A stretch of 64,000 bases of DNA from Limosilactobacillus fastidiosus (GCF_014145505.1 NZ_JACIUZ010000028.1:1-64000); one strand, 5' to 3'. Positions 55,083 through 64,000 are shown, counted from the stretch's first letter. Program-made: numbers and translations. The notes: generated from the sequence alone by a model not told the origin.

Positions 55083-56417
55083 ATGATGATTGATGACTAT
55101 GTCAGGGAAAATCAGCAACAGTTTATTAATCTACTAGCTAACTTTATAAGTCAAAAAAGTCTTAGTCAAACAGGAGAAGGAATTCAAGCAACAGTTAAAT
55201 TTTTGAAAGAACTTTTAGAACAATTCATTCATGCAAACGTTGAGATTATTGAAACGGCCGGTAATCCCATTATTATCGCAACGCTTTCTCCAGGTAAGGG
55301 TAATGAATACTTGTTTTATGGGCATTATGATGTTCAGTTACCAGGAAAATTAAACGAATGGAAAGTAAAGCCGTTCGAATTAACCCAGTGTGACGGTCGC
55401 TTGTATGGACGCGGAACTGGCGATAATAAAGGTCAATTAATGGCGCAAATATGTGGCTTTTATGTTTATCAGCAATTATATGGGGAGTTACCTTTTACAG
55501 CCAGGATTCTTATTGAGGGTGAAGAGGAGATTGGGAGTCCGCATCTTCTTCAAACGGTTCGGACTTTGAAAGATAAATACCTAAATAATCTTTCGGCTGT
55601 TTTTGTAATGGATGGATCAATAAGTCAATCAGGAGATCATATTTTACGATTAGGGAATCGGGGTGTTTTATCGTTTAAGTTAGGAGTAAGGACTAACGTA
55701 AGTGATCTACATTCAGGCAATTTTGGGAATGTTAGTAAAAATGCGGCTGTTGAACTTATGCGGGTTTTAATTAAGCTAATTAACCCACTAACTGGTCAAT
55801 GTAGAATTAAGGGGTTTTATGAAGGAGTGGTTGAGCCAAGTAACCAAGAACGAAAGTGGTTGAACGCTCTTCCGAGTCCGTATCATATTCCAGCACCAAT
55901 TTATAAGGATAAATTTGATTATTACTATCGGTTAATGTTTCGACCATCAATAACAATTAATGGGATGAGTAGTGGCTATGAGGGAAATGGGGTAAAAACG
56001 ATTATTCCTGGCAAAGCAACTGCAATTATTGATTGTCGCTTGGTTGCTAATCAGACATGTGATGAAGTAATTAAATTAATTAATAATACGCTTAAAGTGG
56101 AATTGGATGAAAAACGAGTCAAAATTAAGTACTTGGTCAAACTTGATCCTGTGAAAATTGAAGAGAGTAATCCATTAATTTCTCGACTGGTTTCTACAAT
56201 TACAGAAGCTACTGGTAAAGCACTAATTGAGCCGGTAATGCCTGGGAGTGTTCCAAATTATATTTGGAGAGATATTGTAGGAATTCCTCCGTTTACAATT
56301 CCATTGGCAAATTATGATCAATATAATCATGCACCAAATGAGAACATAACAATTGATGCTTTTCTGGATGGAATAAAGATTATTACTTATCTTTGTCGAA
56401 ATTTAAATTCTAAATAG
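55083..56417 (+). CDS. M20-family metallopeptidase/amidohydrolase
   Basis: 444-aa zinc hydrolase of the M20 clan (dipeptidase, ArgE/DapE, CNDP type). Metal and catalytic residues are visible: His81 and Asp83 in GHYDVQ, Asp114 in GRGTGDNKGQ, Glu148/149 in EGEEEIGS, and Asp near 176 in VMDGS. A lid domain spans about 195-330. The start may be ATG 55083 or 55086; AAGGAG ends 5 or 8 bases before. It heads an operon with an MFS carrier and an N-acylamino-acid racemase, which makes an N-acyl-amino-acid deacylase or dipeptidase likely. Confidence 0.85.
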   Translation: MMIDDYVRENQQQFINLLANFISQKSLSQTGEGIQATVKFLKELLEQFIHANVEIIETAGNPIIIATLSPGKGNEYLFYGHYDVQLPGKLNEWKVKPFELTQCDGRLYGRGTGDNKGQLMAQICGFYVYQQLYGELPFTARILIEGEEEIGSPHLLQTVRTLKDKYLNNLSAVFVMDGSISQSGDHILRLGNRGVLSFKLGVRTNVSDLHSGNFGNVSKNAAVELMRVLIKLINPLTGQCRIKGFYEGVVEPSNQERKWLNALPSPYHIPAPIYKDKFDYYYRLMFRPSITINGMSSGYEGNGVKTIIPGKATAIIDCRLVANQTCDEVIKLINNTLKVELDEKRVKIKYLVKLDPVKIEESNPLISRLVSTITEATGKALIEPVMPGSVPNYIWRDIVGIPPFTIPLANYDQYNHAPNENITIDAFLDGIKIITYLCRNLNSK

Positions 56418-56435
56418 TGGAAAGAAGGTTATCTT

Positions 56436-57641
56436 ATGGATGAATCACAATATTTAATGAGTCAGAATGAAAGGCCAAAGTCGTATCGAACACTAGTATT
56501 AGTTTTTTTAGGATTTATTATTTGCTTTATTGATCGTTCTGCAATGAATATTGCACTTGCTTATGTTGGAAAAAGCTTTACGTTGACTCCGGCTCAACTA
56601 GGAGTAGTAGGCTCTGCGTTTTTCTTTAGTTATTCATTAATGCAAGTTCCAGGGGGCTGGCTTGTTGACCGGTTTGGCACTAAATGGATGACGGTGCTCT
56701 CGCTTTTGGCATGGTCAGTATTTACTATGATGACAGGATTTGCTTGGTCGTTTATTTCTCTAATTATTATTAGGATCCTATTTGGAATTGGCGAAGGATC
56801 ATATCCATCAGCAGCAATGAAACAGGTCCGTCTGGCATTCCCAGAAAATAAACGTGGGCAGGCATCCGCGGTTGCTATTTCATCTAATTATATTGGAAAT
56901 GCACTTGCACCGTTTATTGTTGCTCCCTTGATTGCGATGTTAAGTTGGCGTGGTGCATTTCATGTTGTTGGAGTATTAGGTCTTATTTATTTGGCATTAT
57001 ATTATTTCTTCGAACGACCGTTAAATCGTGAAATTCCAGATTATGATACAGGAGATCAAAAGGTTAAAGGAAAGTTTGACTGGAGAGTATTAAGCTTTTC
57101 GGTAGTTGTATTTGGCTTTAGTGTAATTACAAAAGGACTGGATACCTGGATGCCTACTTACCTTCTTCAAGCACGACATATTAATCTAAAAGGAATTGCT
57201 TGGTTAGTACCTCTTCCTTCCATTACAGCGGGGATCGGCTCATTTATCGCTGGATTCATTATGGTTAAGTTTTTTGCCGGTCACGAGAAATGGCTAATTT
57301 CTCTTTCTGCCCTAATAACTATGGTATTCATGTATGGAATGTTTCATTCGTTAAGTTTGACCGGGGTGATTACCTTTGAAGTATTAGCTTATTTTACTAA
57401 ATCAATTGGTTTTGCTGCCTCTTATGCTTTTGTAGCACAATTAGTTGCAAAAACAAATTATGGAGCATCCATTGGGGTGGTTAATTTTGGTGGGCAACTT
57501 GCTGGCTTTTTAGCACCAATTTTAATTGGTCTTGTTATCCAAGGTACTCATAGCTATACTGCAGCTTTCTTAGTACTAACATTCTTTGCATTACTGGCGT
57601 TTGTTGCTTCATTAACTATTCAGGGTAAAAAGGCAAATTAA
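56436..57641 (+). CDS. MFS transporter, anion:cation symporter-like
   Basis: 401-aa carrier with 12 membrane helices. The loop 2-3 motif GGWLVDRFGTKWM (residues about 73-85) and IDRSAMNIALAYVGK near 33 resemble the ACS family (hexuronate, phthalate and organic-anion symporters). Ten residues shorter than most ACS carriers but apparently complete. It is 18 bases after the hydrolase and 18 before the racemase gene. Import of an N-acylated amino acid or similar organic anion is inferred from neighbours. Confidence 0.82.
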   Translation: MDESQYLMSQNERPKSYRTLVLVFLGFIICFIDRSAMNIALAYVGKSFTLTPAQLGVVGSAFFFSYSLMQVPGGWLVDRFGTKWMTVLSLLAWSVFTMMTGFAWSFISLIIIRILFGIGEGSYPSAAMKQVRLAFPENKRGQASAVAISSNYIGNALAPFIVAPLIAMLSWRGAFHVVGVLGLIYLALYYFFERPLNREIPDYDTGDQKVKGKFDWRVLSFSVVVFGFSVITKGLDTWMPTYLLQARHINLKGIAWLVPLPSITAGIGSFIAGFIMVKFFAGHEKWLISLSALITMVFMYGMFHSLSLTGVITFEVLAYFTKSIGFAASYAFVAQLVAKTNYGASIGVVNFGGQLAGFLAPILIGLVIQGTHSYTAAFLVLTFFALLAFVASLTIQGKKAN

Positions 57642-57659
57642 TAAGCAGAAGGTGATAAG

Positions 57660-58766
57660 ATGAAAATTAAAAGGGCACGATTATTTAAAATTGATTTACC
57701 TTTAAGGAACGTTTTTGAGGTTAGTTTCGGGGTAATTAAGTATAAACGAACGATTATCTTGGAGTTGACAGATCAGGACGGTAATTGTGGATATTCAGAG
57801 TGTTCAGCTTTTGATATTCCATTTTATAATGAGGAATTTCGGTCAGGAGCATGGGACCTATTAAAAGAACAATTATTACCCAAGTTGATTGGTCATGATA
57901 TTAATCATCCGGATGATATTTATCAACTATTTAGTCATATTCGTCGAAATAATATGAGCAAGGCATGTATAAATTGTGCACTGTGGGATTTATATGCTAA
58001 ACGGCTTCGTCTTCCGTTAGCGAAAGCATTGGGTGGTGACAAACAAAAAGTTGAAGTTGGTGTTAGTATTGGTGTTCAATCTTCACCAGAAAAATTAGTT
58101 GAAGTTGTTCGTGGATATCTCAATGATGGTTATCGGCGAATAAAAATGAAGATAAAACCGGGAGCCGATTATCAGTTCATTAAAGCAGTCCGGAACGAGT
58201 TCCCAGAAGCGATGCTAATGGCTGATGCTAATTCGGCATACCGTTTAAAAGATTTACCGATGTTACAACGTCTTGATGAGTTGGGGTTACTCATGATTGA
58301 ACAACCATTAGAACCGGGAGACTTAGTCGATCATGCACAACTTCAATCTAGGTTAAAGACAGCAATTTGTCTGGATGAAAGTATTCTTTCGTTAGCTGAT
58401 GTTAAGAAAATGATTAAATTAGGTAGCGGTCGTATTGTTAATATTAAAGTTGCACGGGTTGGCGGACTAGGAGTAGCAAGAAAAATTCAGGAATATGCAA
58501 GTAAACATGGTATTCAATGTTGGTGTGGCGGGATGTTAGATTCTGGAGTTGCAAGAGCAGAAAACGTTGCAATTGCTACTCTCCAAGGATATACACTTCC
58601 TAATGATATTGCTGCTTCAACTCGTTATTATAATCAGGATATTATCAAACCAGTAGTTGAACTAGATGGAACTTATGTCAATGTTTCTCATCGACCTGGA
58701 TTGGGCTATGAAATTGATTGGGATAATATGAAGAAATTTTGCCAAGAGGAACTGGTATTAAAATAG
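57660..58766 (+). CDS. N-acylamino acid racemase / MenC-type enolase superfamily enzyme
   Basis: 368-aa muconate-lactonizing subgroup enzyme. Catalytic residues: Lys162-x-Lys164 (KMK), Asp189 (ADAN), Glu214 (IEQPLE), Asp239 (LDES) and Lys263 (NIK), in the positions of Amycolatopsis N-acylamino acid racemase. WCGGMLDSGVARA and LPNDIAASTRYY fit the NSAR/OSBS family-2 group better than dipeptide epimerases. The same scaffold serves as o-succinylbenzoate synthase, but no menaquinone genes are near. With an M20 deacylase it could convert N-acyl D-amino acids to L-amino acids. AAGGTGATAAG supplies a ribosome site. Confidence 0.85.
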   Translation: MKIKRARLFKIDLPLRNVFEVSFGVIKYKRTIILELTDQDGNCGYSECSAFDIPFYNEEFRSGAWDLLKEQLLPKLIGHDINHPDDIYQLFSHIRRNNMSKACINCALWDLYAKRLRLPLAKALGGDKQKVEVGVSIGVQSSPEKLVEVVRGYLNDGYRRIKMKIKPGADYQFIKAVRNEFPEAMLMADANSAYRLKDLPMLQRLDELGLLMIEQPLEPGDLVDHAQLQSRLKTAICLDESILSLADVKKMIKLGSGRIVNIKVARVGGLGVARKIQEYASKHGIQCWCGGMLDSGVARAENVAIATLQGYTLPNDIAASTRYYNQDIIKPVVELDGTYVNVSHRPGLGYEIDWDNMKKFCQEELVLK

Positions 58767-58771
58767 AAAAT

Positions 58772-58820
58772 TTAAGTAAAAAAAGAAGATCGAGAAATCT
58801 CGATCTTCTTTTTTACTTAA
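58772..58820. terminator. Bidirectional terminator between the racemase gene and adhE
   Basis: Almost perfect 49-base palindrome with AAGAAGATCGAGA and complement at its core, A-rich left and T-rich right flanks. Confidence 0.9.
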
Positions 58821-58828
58821 CCAGTAAA

Positions 58829-61459
58829 TTAGTCGTTCTCAACACCAGTACCATCATAGCAGCGTTCAAGTAGTTCCTTGAGTTGGCTTACTAATGGTTC
58901 AACTGGATTAGTAGTTGTACATTGATCTTCATATGCAAGGACGGCAAGTTGATCAACTACCTTATCGAAGTCTTCACGACTAACACCGTTATCCTTAAGG
59001 CTTAACTTAACCCCACATTCGTGGGCTAATTCAATCACTTTCTTGGCGTATGCTTCAGCTAATTCTTCATCAGAATTTCCTTGGAGGCCAATGAAGCGAG
59101 CGATATCAGCATAATCTTTAGTTGCGTGGTAAGTTTCGTAGTGAGGCCAAAGGGCAAGCTTTTGTGGTAGTTTAGCATTGAAGCGGATAACTTGTGGAAG
59201 GGCGATCGCAATCAGTAATCCGTGAGGAAGACCGAACGCACCACCCATCTTGTGGGCAAGAGAGTGGTTAATTCCTAAGAATGCTTGACCAAATGCCATT
59301 CCGGCCATTGTAGAGAAGTCATGCATCTTCCGCCGTGCAAGTTTGTCACCCTTTACAGAGTTTGGAAGGTATTCCATAACCCCTTTGATGGTTTGCAGTG
59401 ACCAACCACGAGTGTAATCAGTTGCCATTACTGAAACATATGATTCAGTAGCGTGACAAAGAACATCCAAACCTGTGTAAGCAGTGGTCTTGGGAGGAAC
59501 AGTTTCAACAAATTGGGAATCGACGATCGCAATGTTTGGGGTCAATGCGTAGTCTGCAAGTGGGTACTTGACGTGGGTCTTGGAGTCAGTAATTACGGCA
59601 AATGGTGTAACTTCTGAACCAGTCCCTGAAGTAGTAGGAATTCCAATTAATTGTGACTTAGTAGGCTTCTTGATTTGGTATGCACGCTTACGAATGTCAA
59701 GGTACTTTTGCATAACACCGTACCAGGAAGTTTCTGGGTGTTCATAGAACATCCACATAGCTTTAGCGGCGTCCATTGGTGAACCACCACCGAGGGCAAT
59801 GATTGTATCAGGTTTAAAGTCGTTCATCATTGCGACACCTTTTTCAACGGTGTTAGTGGATGGATCTTCTTCAACGTCATCGAATACCAAGAAGGCAGTA
59901 TCGTTTTGACGAAGACGCAATTCGTCAATTACTCGTTGAACATAACCACGCTTACTCATTCCGGGACCGGTAACGATAAAAGCACGATTAATATTAGGAA
60001 TGTCGCGCAATTCTTTTAGTGAGTTGCGTTGAAAGTATACTTTTGGGGGAATCTTAACCCATTGACGATTCTCGCGCCGCTTAGCAATAACTTTGATGTT
60101 TAAGAGATCCCAGTCTGTAACGTTGTGTGATACGGAGTTACCACCGTACGAACCAGTACCGAGGGTTAGGGATGGTGTCATGTTGTTGTAAATGTTACCA
60201 ATTCCACCGATACCAGATGGTGAGTTAACGATAATCCGGGAAGCACGCATTTCAAGACCGTACTTAGTAGCTAGGTCGTCGTCGAGAGTGTGAATGGCAG
60301 CTGTGTGACCCTCACCACCGTAGTGAATCAATTGACGACAAATATCAAAGGCATTTTCGTGTGAAGTTGCTCGGTACATAGTAAGTACAGGTGAAAGTTT
60401 TTCAGCTGATAGTGGGTAATCATCACCGACACCTTCGTATTCAGCAATTAATACCTTGGTGTGTTCAGGAACATTCTTTAAGCCACACATTTTAGCGATT
60501 GCATTAGCTGAACGACCAGCAATTGGCCCGCGAACTTGGTGCCGTTTAGTGTCAATAAAACCTTCCGTAAAGGTATCCAATTCATTTGGTTTAACAAAGT
60601 AGCAATTCCACTTTTTAAATTCTTCTTTTACTTGGTCGTAAATTTCATCGTCAACAATAATTGAGTTTTCGGTCGCACAAATCATACCGTTATCAAAAGT
60701 TTTTGAAAGAACGATATCGTAAACGGAACGGGCAATGTTGGCAGTTTTTTCGATGTAAGCAGGACCATTACCAGGACCAACACCCAAAGCAGGGTTACCA
60801 GAACTGTAGGCGGCTTTAACTAAGGATGGGCCACCGGTTGCTAAGATGGTTGCGATGTTAGGGTTGCGGAGTAAAGCATTAGTTGCTTCAAGACTGCATT
60901 GTGGAATCCATTGGATCATGTCCTTTGGAGCACCAGCTTTTTCTGCAGCCTCTTGGAGAATCTTAGCAGTCTTAATGGAGGACTTTAATGCTTGGGGGTG
61001 GAAGGAGAAAATAATAGTGTTCCGAGTCTTGGCAGAAATAATTGACTTGAAGATTGTTGTTGAAGTTGGGTTAGTAACCGGAACAACACCTGCAATAATT
61101 CCTAGTGGATCCGCAATTGTAATTGTTTGGTTTTCATCATCGTCTTTGATAATCCCAACGGTTTTGTCGTGACGAATATTATTCCAAACGTATTCACTAG
61201 CGTAGATGTTTTTAATGGCCTTATCTTCAGCAACCCCACGCCCTGTTTCGTTGGCAGCGTCCACTGCGAGTTCCATGTGATGTTCTTCAGCTGCCAATGC
61301 CATTGCTTGACAGATCTTATCAACTTGTTCTTGGTTAAAGTTGCGTAGCTTATCAAAAGCTTTTTGACTACGTTCTACTAAGTCGTTAATCATCGCTTGA
61401 GCTTCTTTTTCTTTATCAACAGTTATTGTAGATTCAAGATTTTTCTTATCTTTAGCCAT
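58829..61459 (-). CDS. adhE: Bifunctional acetaldehyde-CoA/alcohol dehydrogenase
   Basis: 876-aa AdhE that reduces acetyl-CoA to acetaldehyde and then to ethanol, recycling NADH. The N-terminal aldehyde dehydrogenase domain (residues about 10-440) has the Cys in NGMICATENS near residue 255. The C-terminal iron-dependent alcohol dehydrogenase (about 460-870) has ALGGGSPMDAAK, TSGTGSEVTPFAVITD and HSLAHKMGGAFGLPHG. This is the main ethanol route in heterofermentative lactobacilli. AAAGGAGTTCATTCTC precedes ATG. Rex- and cre-like sites lie upstream. Confidence 0.97.
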   Translation of the reverse strand: MAKDKKNLESTITVDKEKEAQAMINDLVERSQKAFDKLRNFNQEQVDKICQAMALAAEEHHMELAVDAANETGRGVAEDKAIKNIYASEYVWNNIRHDKTVGIIKDDDENQTITIADPLGIIAGVVPVTNPTSTTIFKSIISAKTRNTIIFSFHPQALKSSIKTAKILQEAAEKAGAPKDMIQWIPQCSLEATNALLRNPNIATILATGGPSLVKAAYSSGNPALGVGPGNGPAYIEKTANIARSVYDIVLSKTFDNGMICATENSIIVDDEIYDQVKEEFKKWNCYFVKPNELDTFTEGFIDTKRHQVRGPIAGRSANAIAKMCGLKNVPEHTKVLIAEYEGVGDDYPLSAEKLSPVLTMYRATSHENAFDICRQLIHYGGEGHTAAIHTLDDDLATKYGLEMRASRIIVNSPSGIGGIGNIYNNMTPSLTLGTGSYGGNSVSHNVTDWDLLNIKVIAKRRENRQWVKIPPKVYFQRNSLKELRDIPNINRAFIVTGPGMSKRGYVQRVIDELRLRQNDTAFLVFDDVEEDPSTNTVEKGVAMMNDFKPDTIIALGGGSPMDAAKAMWMFYEHPETSWYGVMQKYLDIRKRAYQIKKPTKSQLIGIPTTSGTGSEVTPFAVITDSKTHVKYPLADYALTPNIAIVDSQFVETVPPKTTAYTGLDVLCHATESYVSVMATDYTRGWSLQTIKGVMEYLPNSVKGDKLARRKMHDFSTMAGMAFGQAFLGINHSLAHKMGGAFGLPHGLLIAIALPQVIRFNAKLPQKLALWPHYETYHATKDYADIARFIGLQGNSDEELAEAYAKKVIELAHECGVKLSLKDNGVSREDFDKVVDQLAVLAYEDQCTTTNPVEPLVSQLKELLERCYDGTGVEND

Positions 61460-61491
61460 GAGAATGAACTCCTTTACTTTTATTGCTAGCT

Positions 61492-61509
61492 TTGTTAATT
61501 TCTGAACAT
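61492..61509. promoter_or_regulatory. Candidate Rex operator upstream of adhE
   Basis: TTGTTAA-TTTC-TGAACAT fits the Rex dyad TTGTTAA-N4-TTAACAA with two differences in the right half. It lies 33 bases before the adhE start on the - strand, suited to NADH-sensing repression. Confidence 0.5.
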
Positions 61510-61578
61510 AAATAAATATACTATATTTTGAGCTAATGTAAAGGTATATGTGATTGCTTGAACAATGGTAAGTGAGCG

Positions 61579-61592
61579 TGTTAACGCTTTCT
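61579..61592 (-). promoter_or_regulatory. Candidate cre (CcpA) site upstream of adhE
   Basis: On the - strand AGAAAGCGTTAACA matches TGWAANCGNTNWCA at 13 of 14 positions. It lies 120 bases before the adhE start. The rest of the 61460-61826 gap shows only AT-rich sequence and the nrdF terminator. Confidence 0.55.
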
Positions 61593-61762
61593 GAATTGTT
61601 ACTACAACCATTGCAAAGCTGGCAAAAATATTGGTATTATTTTAAAATGGTTTCTTCTAGCAGTGATATATTCCATTTATTTGATAGTTATTTCACAGAA
61701 CTATAACAACCAATGATAAGCGAATGAACACTTTCCATGTTTTTAGTTGAGCATTATTAAAT

Positions 61763-61809
61763 AAAAAGGCAGCAAGATGATCACGATAGGTGAACATCTT
61801 GCTGCTTTT
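61763..61809 (-). terminator. Terminator of nrdEF
   Basis: CAGCAAGATG / CATCTTGCTG stem with a 15-nt loop; on the - strand the stem is followed by CTTTTTATTT. Confidence 0.85.
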
Positions 61810-61826
61810 AAGCGATTTATTTTCAA

Positions 61827-62846
61827 TTACTCTTTATCATTTTTATCTTTTGAAGCATTTGGATCAGCAACGTCATAATCGTCGTCGTTCATTGCTTCAA
61901 CTTCACCGAGCCGGTAGCCGTTACCAACTTGACTAAAGAAGTCATGGTTGGTAGTTGAAGTTGAAATTCCGTTCATTACAACCGGATTAACGTCGGATGC
62001 GGTATCAGGAAAGAGGGGATCTTGACCAAGGTTCATTAATGCTTTGTTAGCATTGTAACGAATAAAGGTAAGAACGTCTTCTGTCCAGCCAACTTGATCG
62101 TAAAGAAGATGAGTGTACTTTTCTTCGTTATCGTACAGTTCATACAAGAAATTGTACATCCAATCTTTCATATCTTGTTGTTGTTTTTCGGTCCGATCAT
62201 GCATCCCCACTTGGAATTTGTAACCAATATAAGTTCCATGAACAGATTCATCTCGAAGAATTAATTTAATAATTTCAGCAACATTATTTAATTTGTTGTG
62301 TCCTAGATAATAAAGAGGGGTGTAGAAGCCGGAATAGAAGAGGAAGGTTTCGAGGAAGACGTTAGCAACTTTTTTCTTTAGCGGATCTTCTTCTGGATCG
62401 CGATAAATATTTGCAATCTGCACAGCTTTATTTTGTAAGAATTCTTCTGAATCTGACCATTTAAAGATTTCGTTAATTTCTTCAGGAGTATTTAACGTTG
62501 AGAAAATCGTTGAGTAACTCTTGGCGTGAACCGATTCCATAAATTGAATATTGTTGAGGACCGCAGTTTCATGTTGCGTCTTTACGTCCTGCTTAAGAGC
62601 GGTTAATCCTGCTTCGGATTGCACAGTATCAAGAAGGGTTAATCCGCCAAAAACGTGACCAACTGTCCATTGATGATCAGTATCAAGCTCGCGCCAATCA
62701 TCTAAGTCATTAGAAACCGGGATCCGTGTATCGAGCCAGAATTGCTCTGTAAGCTTTTCCCAGGTCGCTTTATCAATCATATCGGAAACTTCATTCCAAT
62801 TGATCGCTTTATATTCTGTCAAAGGTTTATATTCTTCAAGCTTCAT
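61827..62846 (-). CDS. nrdF: Class Ib ribonucleotide reductase beta subunit
   Basis: 339-aa NrdF, holding the dimetal-tyrosyl radical cofactor for deoxyribonucleotide synthesis. NWNEVSDMIDKATWEKLTEQFW starts the protein; ESVHAKSYS (residues about 105-113) and ILRDESVHGTYIG (about 198-210) provide metal ligands. An acidic tail (NDDDYDVADPNASKDKNDKE) ends it, with the subunit-binding function expected at the C-terminus. It follows nrdE by 111 bases on the same strand. nrdH/nrdI are not in the window. Confidence 0.95.
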   Translation of the reverse strand: MKLEEYKPLTEYKAINWNEVSDMIDKATWEKLTEQFWLDTRIPVSNDLDDWRELDTDHQWTVGHVFGGLTLLDTVQSEAGLTALKQDVKTQHETAVLNNIQFMESVHAKSYSTIFSTLNTPEEINEIFKWSDSEEFLQNKAVQIANIYRDPEEDPLKKKVANVFLETFLFYSGFYTPLYYLGHNKLNNVAEIIKLILRDESVHGTYIGYKFQVGMHDRTEKQQQDMKDWMYNFLYELYDNEEKYTHLLYDQVGWTEDVLTFIRYNANKALMNLGQDPLFPDTASDVNPVVMNGISTSTTNHDFFSQVGNGYRLGEVEAMNDDDYDVADPNASKDKNDKE

Positions 62847-62957
62847 TTATTAGGCTCCTTATTCACAATCAAAACAATTTTTTGAGACGTGAATTTTTAA
62901 AATTCATATAAAAATAAGTTTAGCAATCATTAGGCCGAAAATCAATTTAATCCCTGG

Positions 62958-64000
62958 TTAGATAACACAGCTTTCACATTGATTTGCGCCAATTTCATCA
63001 TTATCGTCGGTGAATGTCCGGACGTAGTAAATTGACTTGATCCCTTTCTTGTAGGCATAATGACGCAGAATATTAAGATCACGAGTAGTCATCTTATTTG
63101 TCCGCCCATTTTTCCATTCATAAAGGCCTTCGGGTATTGTTGACCGAACAAAGAGGGTCAAAGAGAGAGATTGATCAATATGTTGTTGTGCGGCCGCATA
63201 GGTATCAATTACGGTTCGCATATCCATATCGTAGGCAGAACGGTAGTAAGGCATTGTGTCATTAGAGAGGTATGGTGCTGGGTAGTAAATCTTCCCAATC
63301 ATCTTTTCTTGCCGTTCTTCAATCCGATTGATAATTGGGGTAAGACTAGCTGTTGAATCATTAATGTAGGAAGTTGAACCATTTGGCGCAACTGCAAGCC
63401 GGTATTCATTGTAAAGTCCGTTTTTCATTACGTCTTCTTTTAATTGCTTCCAATCATTGGTTGTTGGGATGTGGATGTTATTAAAGAGCTTCTTAACCAG
63501 ATCAGATTGAGGTCCCCAATCTTTAGTTACGTACTTGTCAAAGTAGGAACCGTTAGCATAGGCACTCTTTTCAAAGTTATAGAATGTTTCCTGCCGTTCC
63601 TTAGCAATTTCATTAGAAGCGACTAATGACCAGTAATTAAGCAACATAAAGTAAACACTAATAAATTCTACAGCAACCGGGCTACCATATTGAATGTGAT
63701 TTTTGGCTAGGTAACCGTGAAGACCCATTGCCCCAAGGCCGATTGAGTGACTAAGTTCGTTTCCCTTTTTAATTGAGGGAACAACGTCGAGACTTTCCAC
63801 ATCACTGATTCTAGTGAGTCCCCTGACGATTGCCCGAATTGAACGACCAAAATCTGGTGTGTCCATCATATTTGCAATGTTAGTTGAACCAAGGTTACAA
63901 CTGATGTCGGTACCAAGAGTTTCGTAACTTTGGTCATCTGCGATAATGGATGGAGTTTGGACTTGGGCAATTTCTGAACACAGGTTACTCATCACGATCT
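62958..64000 (-). CDS. nrdE: Class Ib ribonucleotide reductase alpha subunit, 3' part
   Basis: C-terminal about 347 residues of NrdE; the gene runs off the right edge (expected total about 720 aa). Visible: LGTDISCNLGSTNIANMM with an active-site Cys (CNLGS), the ELSHSIGLGAMGLHGYL block, LAVAPNGSTSYINDSTASL, and paired C-terminal cysteines in CESCVI for redoxin-dependent reduction. No start codon is inside the window; internal Met codons are not the start. Confidence 0.94.
   Translation of the reverse strand, partial: IVMSNLCSEIAQVQTPSIIADDQSYETLGTDISCNLGSTNIANMMDTPDFGRSIRAIVRGLTRISDVESLDVVPSIKKGNELSHSIGLGAMGLHGYLAKNHIQYGSPVAVEFISVYFMLLNYWSLVASNEIAKERQETFYNFEKSAYANGSYFDKYVTKDWGPQSDLVKKLFNNIHIPTTNDWKQLKEDVMKNGLYNEYRLAVAPNGSTSYINDSTASLTPIINRIEERQEKMIGKIYYPAPYLSNDTMPYYRSAYDMDMRTVIDTYAAAQQHIDQSLSLTLFVRSTIPEGLYEWKNGRTNKMTTRDLNILRHYAYKKGIKSIYYVRTFTDDNDEIGANQCESCVI

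Noticed and set aside
57660-58766. L-Ala-D/L-Glu dipeptide epimerase assignment
   Set aside because: The fold is shared, but WCGGM..SG and LPNDIAAS-type blocks and exact positions of the catalytic residues fit the N-acylamino acid racemase/MenC-2 group better. Some doubt remains.

Overview
The window comes from a low-GC, Gram-positive lactic acid bacterium, most likely a heterofermentative Limosilactobacillus close to L. reuteri. This is inferred from gene content: a heterodimeric GH2 beta-galactosidase (lacL/lacM) with a 17-base overlap, a gadC-gadB acid-resistance pair plus a glutaminase, AdhE, malolactic enzyme, PepC, an ABC transporter resembling the cystine uptake system of L. reuteri BR11, and strong AGGAGG ribosome binding sites throughout. 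No database search was possible, so the species is a judgement.

Layout. 1-4.5 kb: end of an rRNA operon (23S, 5S) with tRNA-Asn and tRNA-Thr, a flavodoxin, and a second identical tRNA-Asn. 4.6-10.9 kb: glutaminase, POT peptide transporter, tRNA-Tyr/Gln, an unrecognised 213-aa gene, and an AspT-type exchanger followed by an Asp/Glu racemase. 11-17 kb: GntR regulator, NAD salvage (pncB, nadE), tex, a SprT-like protein and tRNA-Leu(AAG). 17-23.6 kb: lacLM, a polytopic membrane protein, phosphoglycerate mutase and an esterase. 23.6-27 kb: a cysteine-codon leader peptide with a transcription attenuator, a decayed cystathionine lyase gene, and a three-gene amino-acid (probably cystine) ABC transporter. 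27-32.4 kb: pepC, malolactic enzyme, and its LysR regulator broken by a stop, a frameshift and a TnpB element. 32.4-43.8 kb: rpiA, GNAT, then the conserved dut, radA, PIN-TRAM ATPase, fhs, cysS, mrnC, rlmB, sigma factor, rpmG, secE, nusG order. 44-50.6 kb: rplK-rplA and rplJ-rplL, separated by tRNA-His, gadC-gadB and a PAP2 phosphatase. 50.7-54 kb: small membrane protein, mscL, and a PadR/DUF1700/DUF4097 envelope module. 54-58.8 kb: LysR, M20 hydrolase, MFS carrier and N-acylamino-acid racemase, an N-acyl amino acid or peptide cassette. 58.8-64 kb: adhE, nrdF and the 3' part of nrdE, which runs off the window.

Most genes are housekeeping. The most interesting signal is at 23.7-26.8 kb. A 27-residue leader peptide has three consecutive Cys codons. 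Downstream lies a 16-bp intrinsic terminator, and its 5' arm can pair instead with sequence just after the Cys codons. The locus reads as a ribosome-stalling attenuator for cystine import. Other points for a second look are the malolactic locus, which keeps a candidate LysR operator but has a broken regulator; the N-acylamino-acid racemase cassette; a structured leader and SOS-box-like site before the sigma factor; a perfect 20-bp palindrome before gadC; and several long intergenic stem-loops that may be dispersed repeats. I saw no CRISPR array, prophage, or restriction or defence island.
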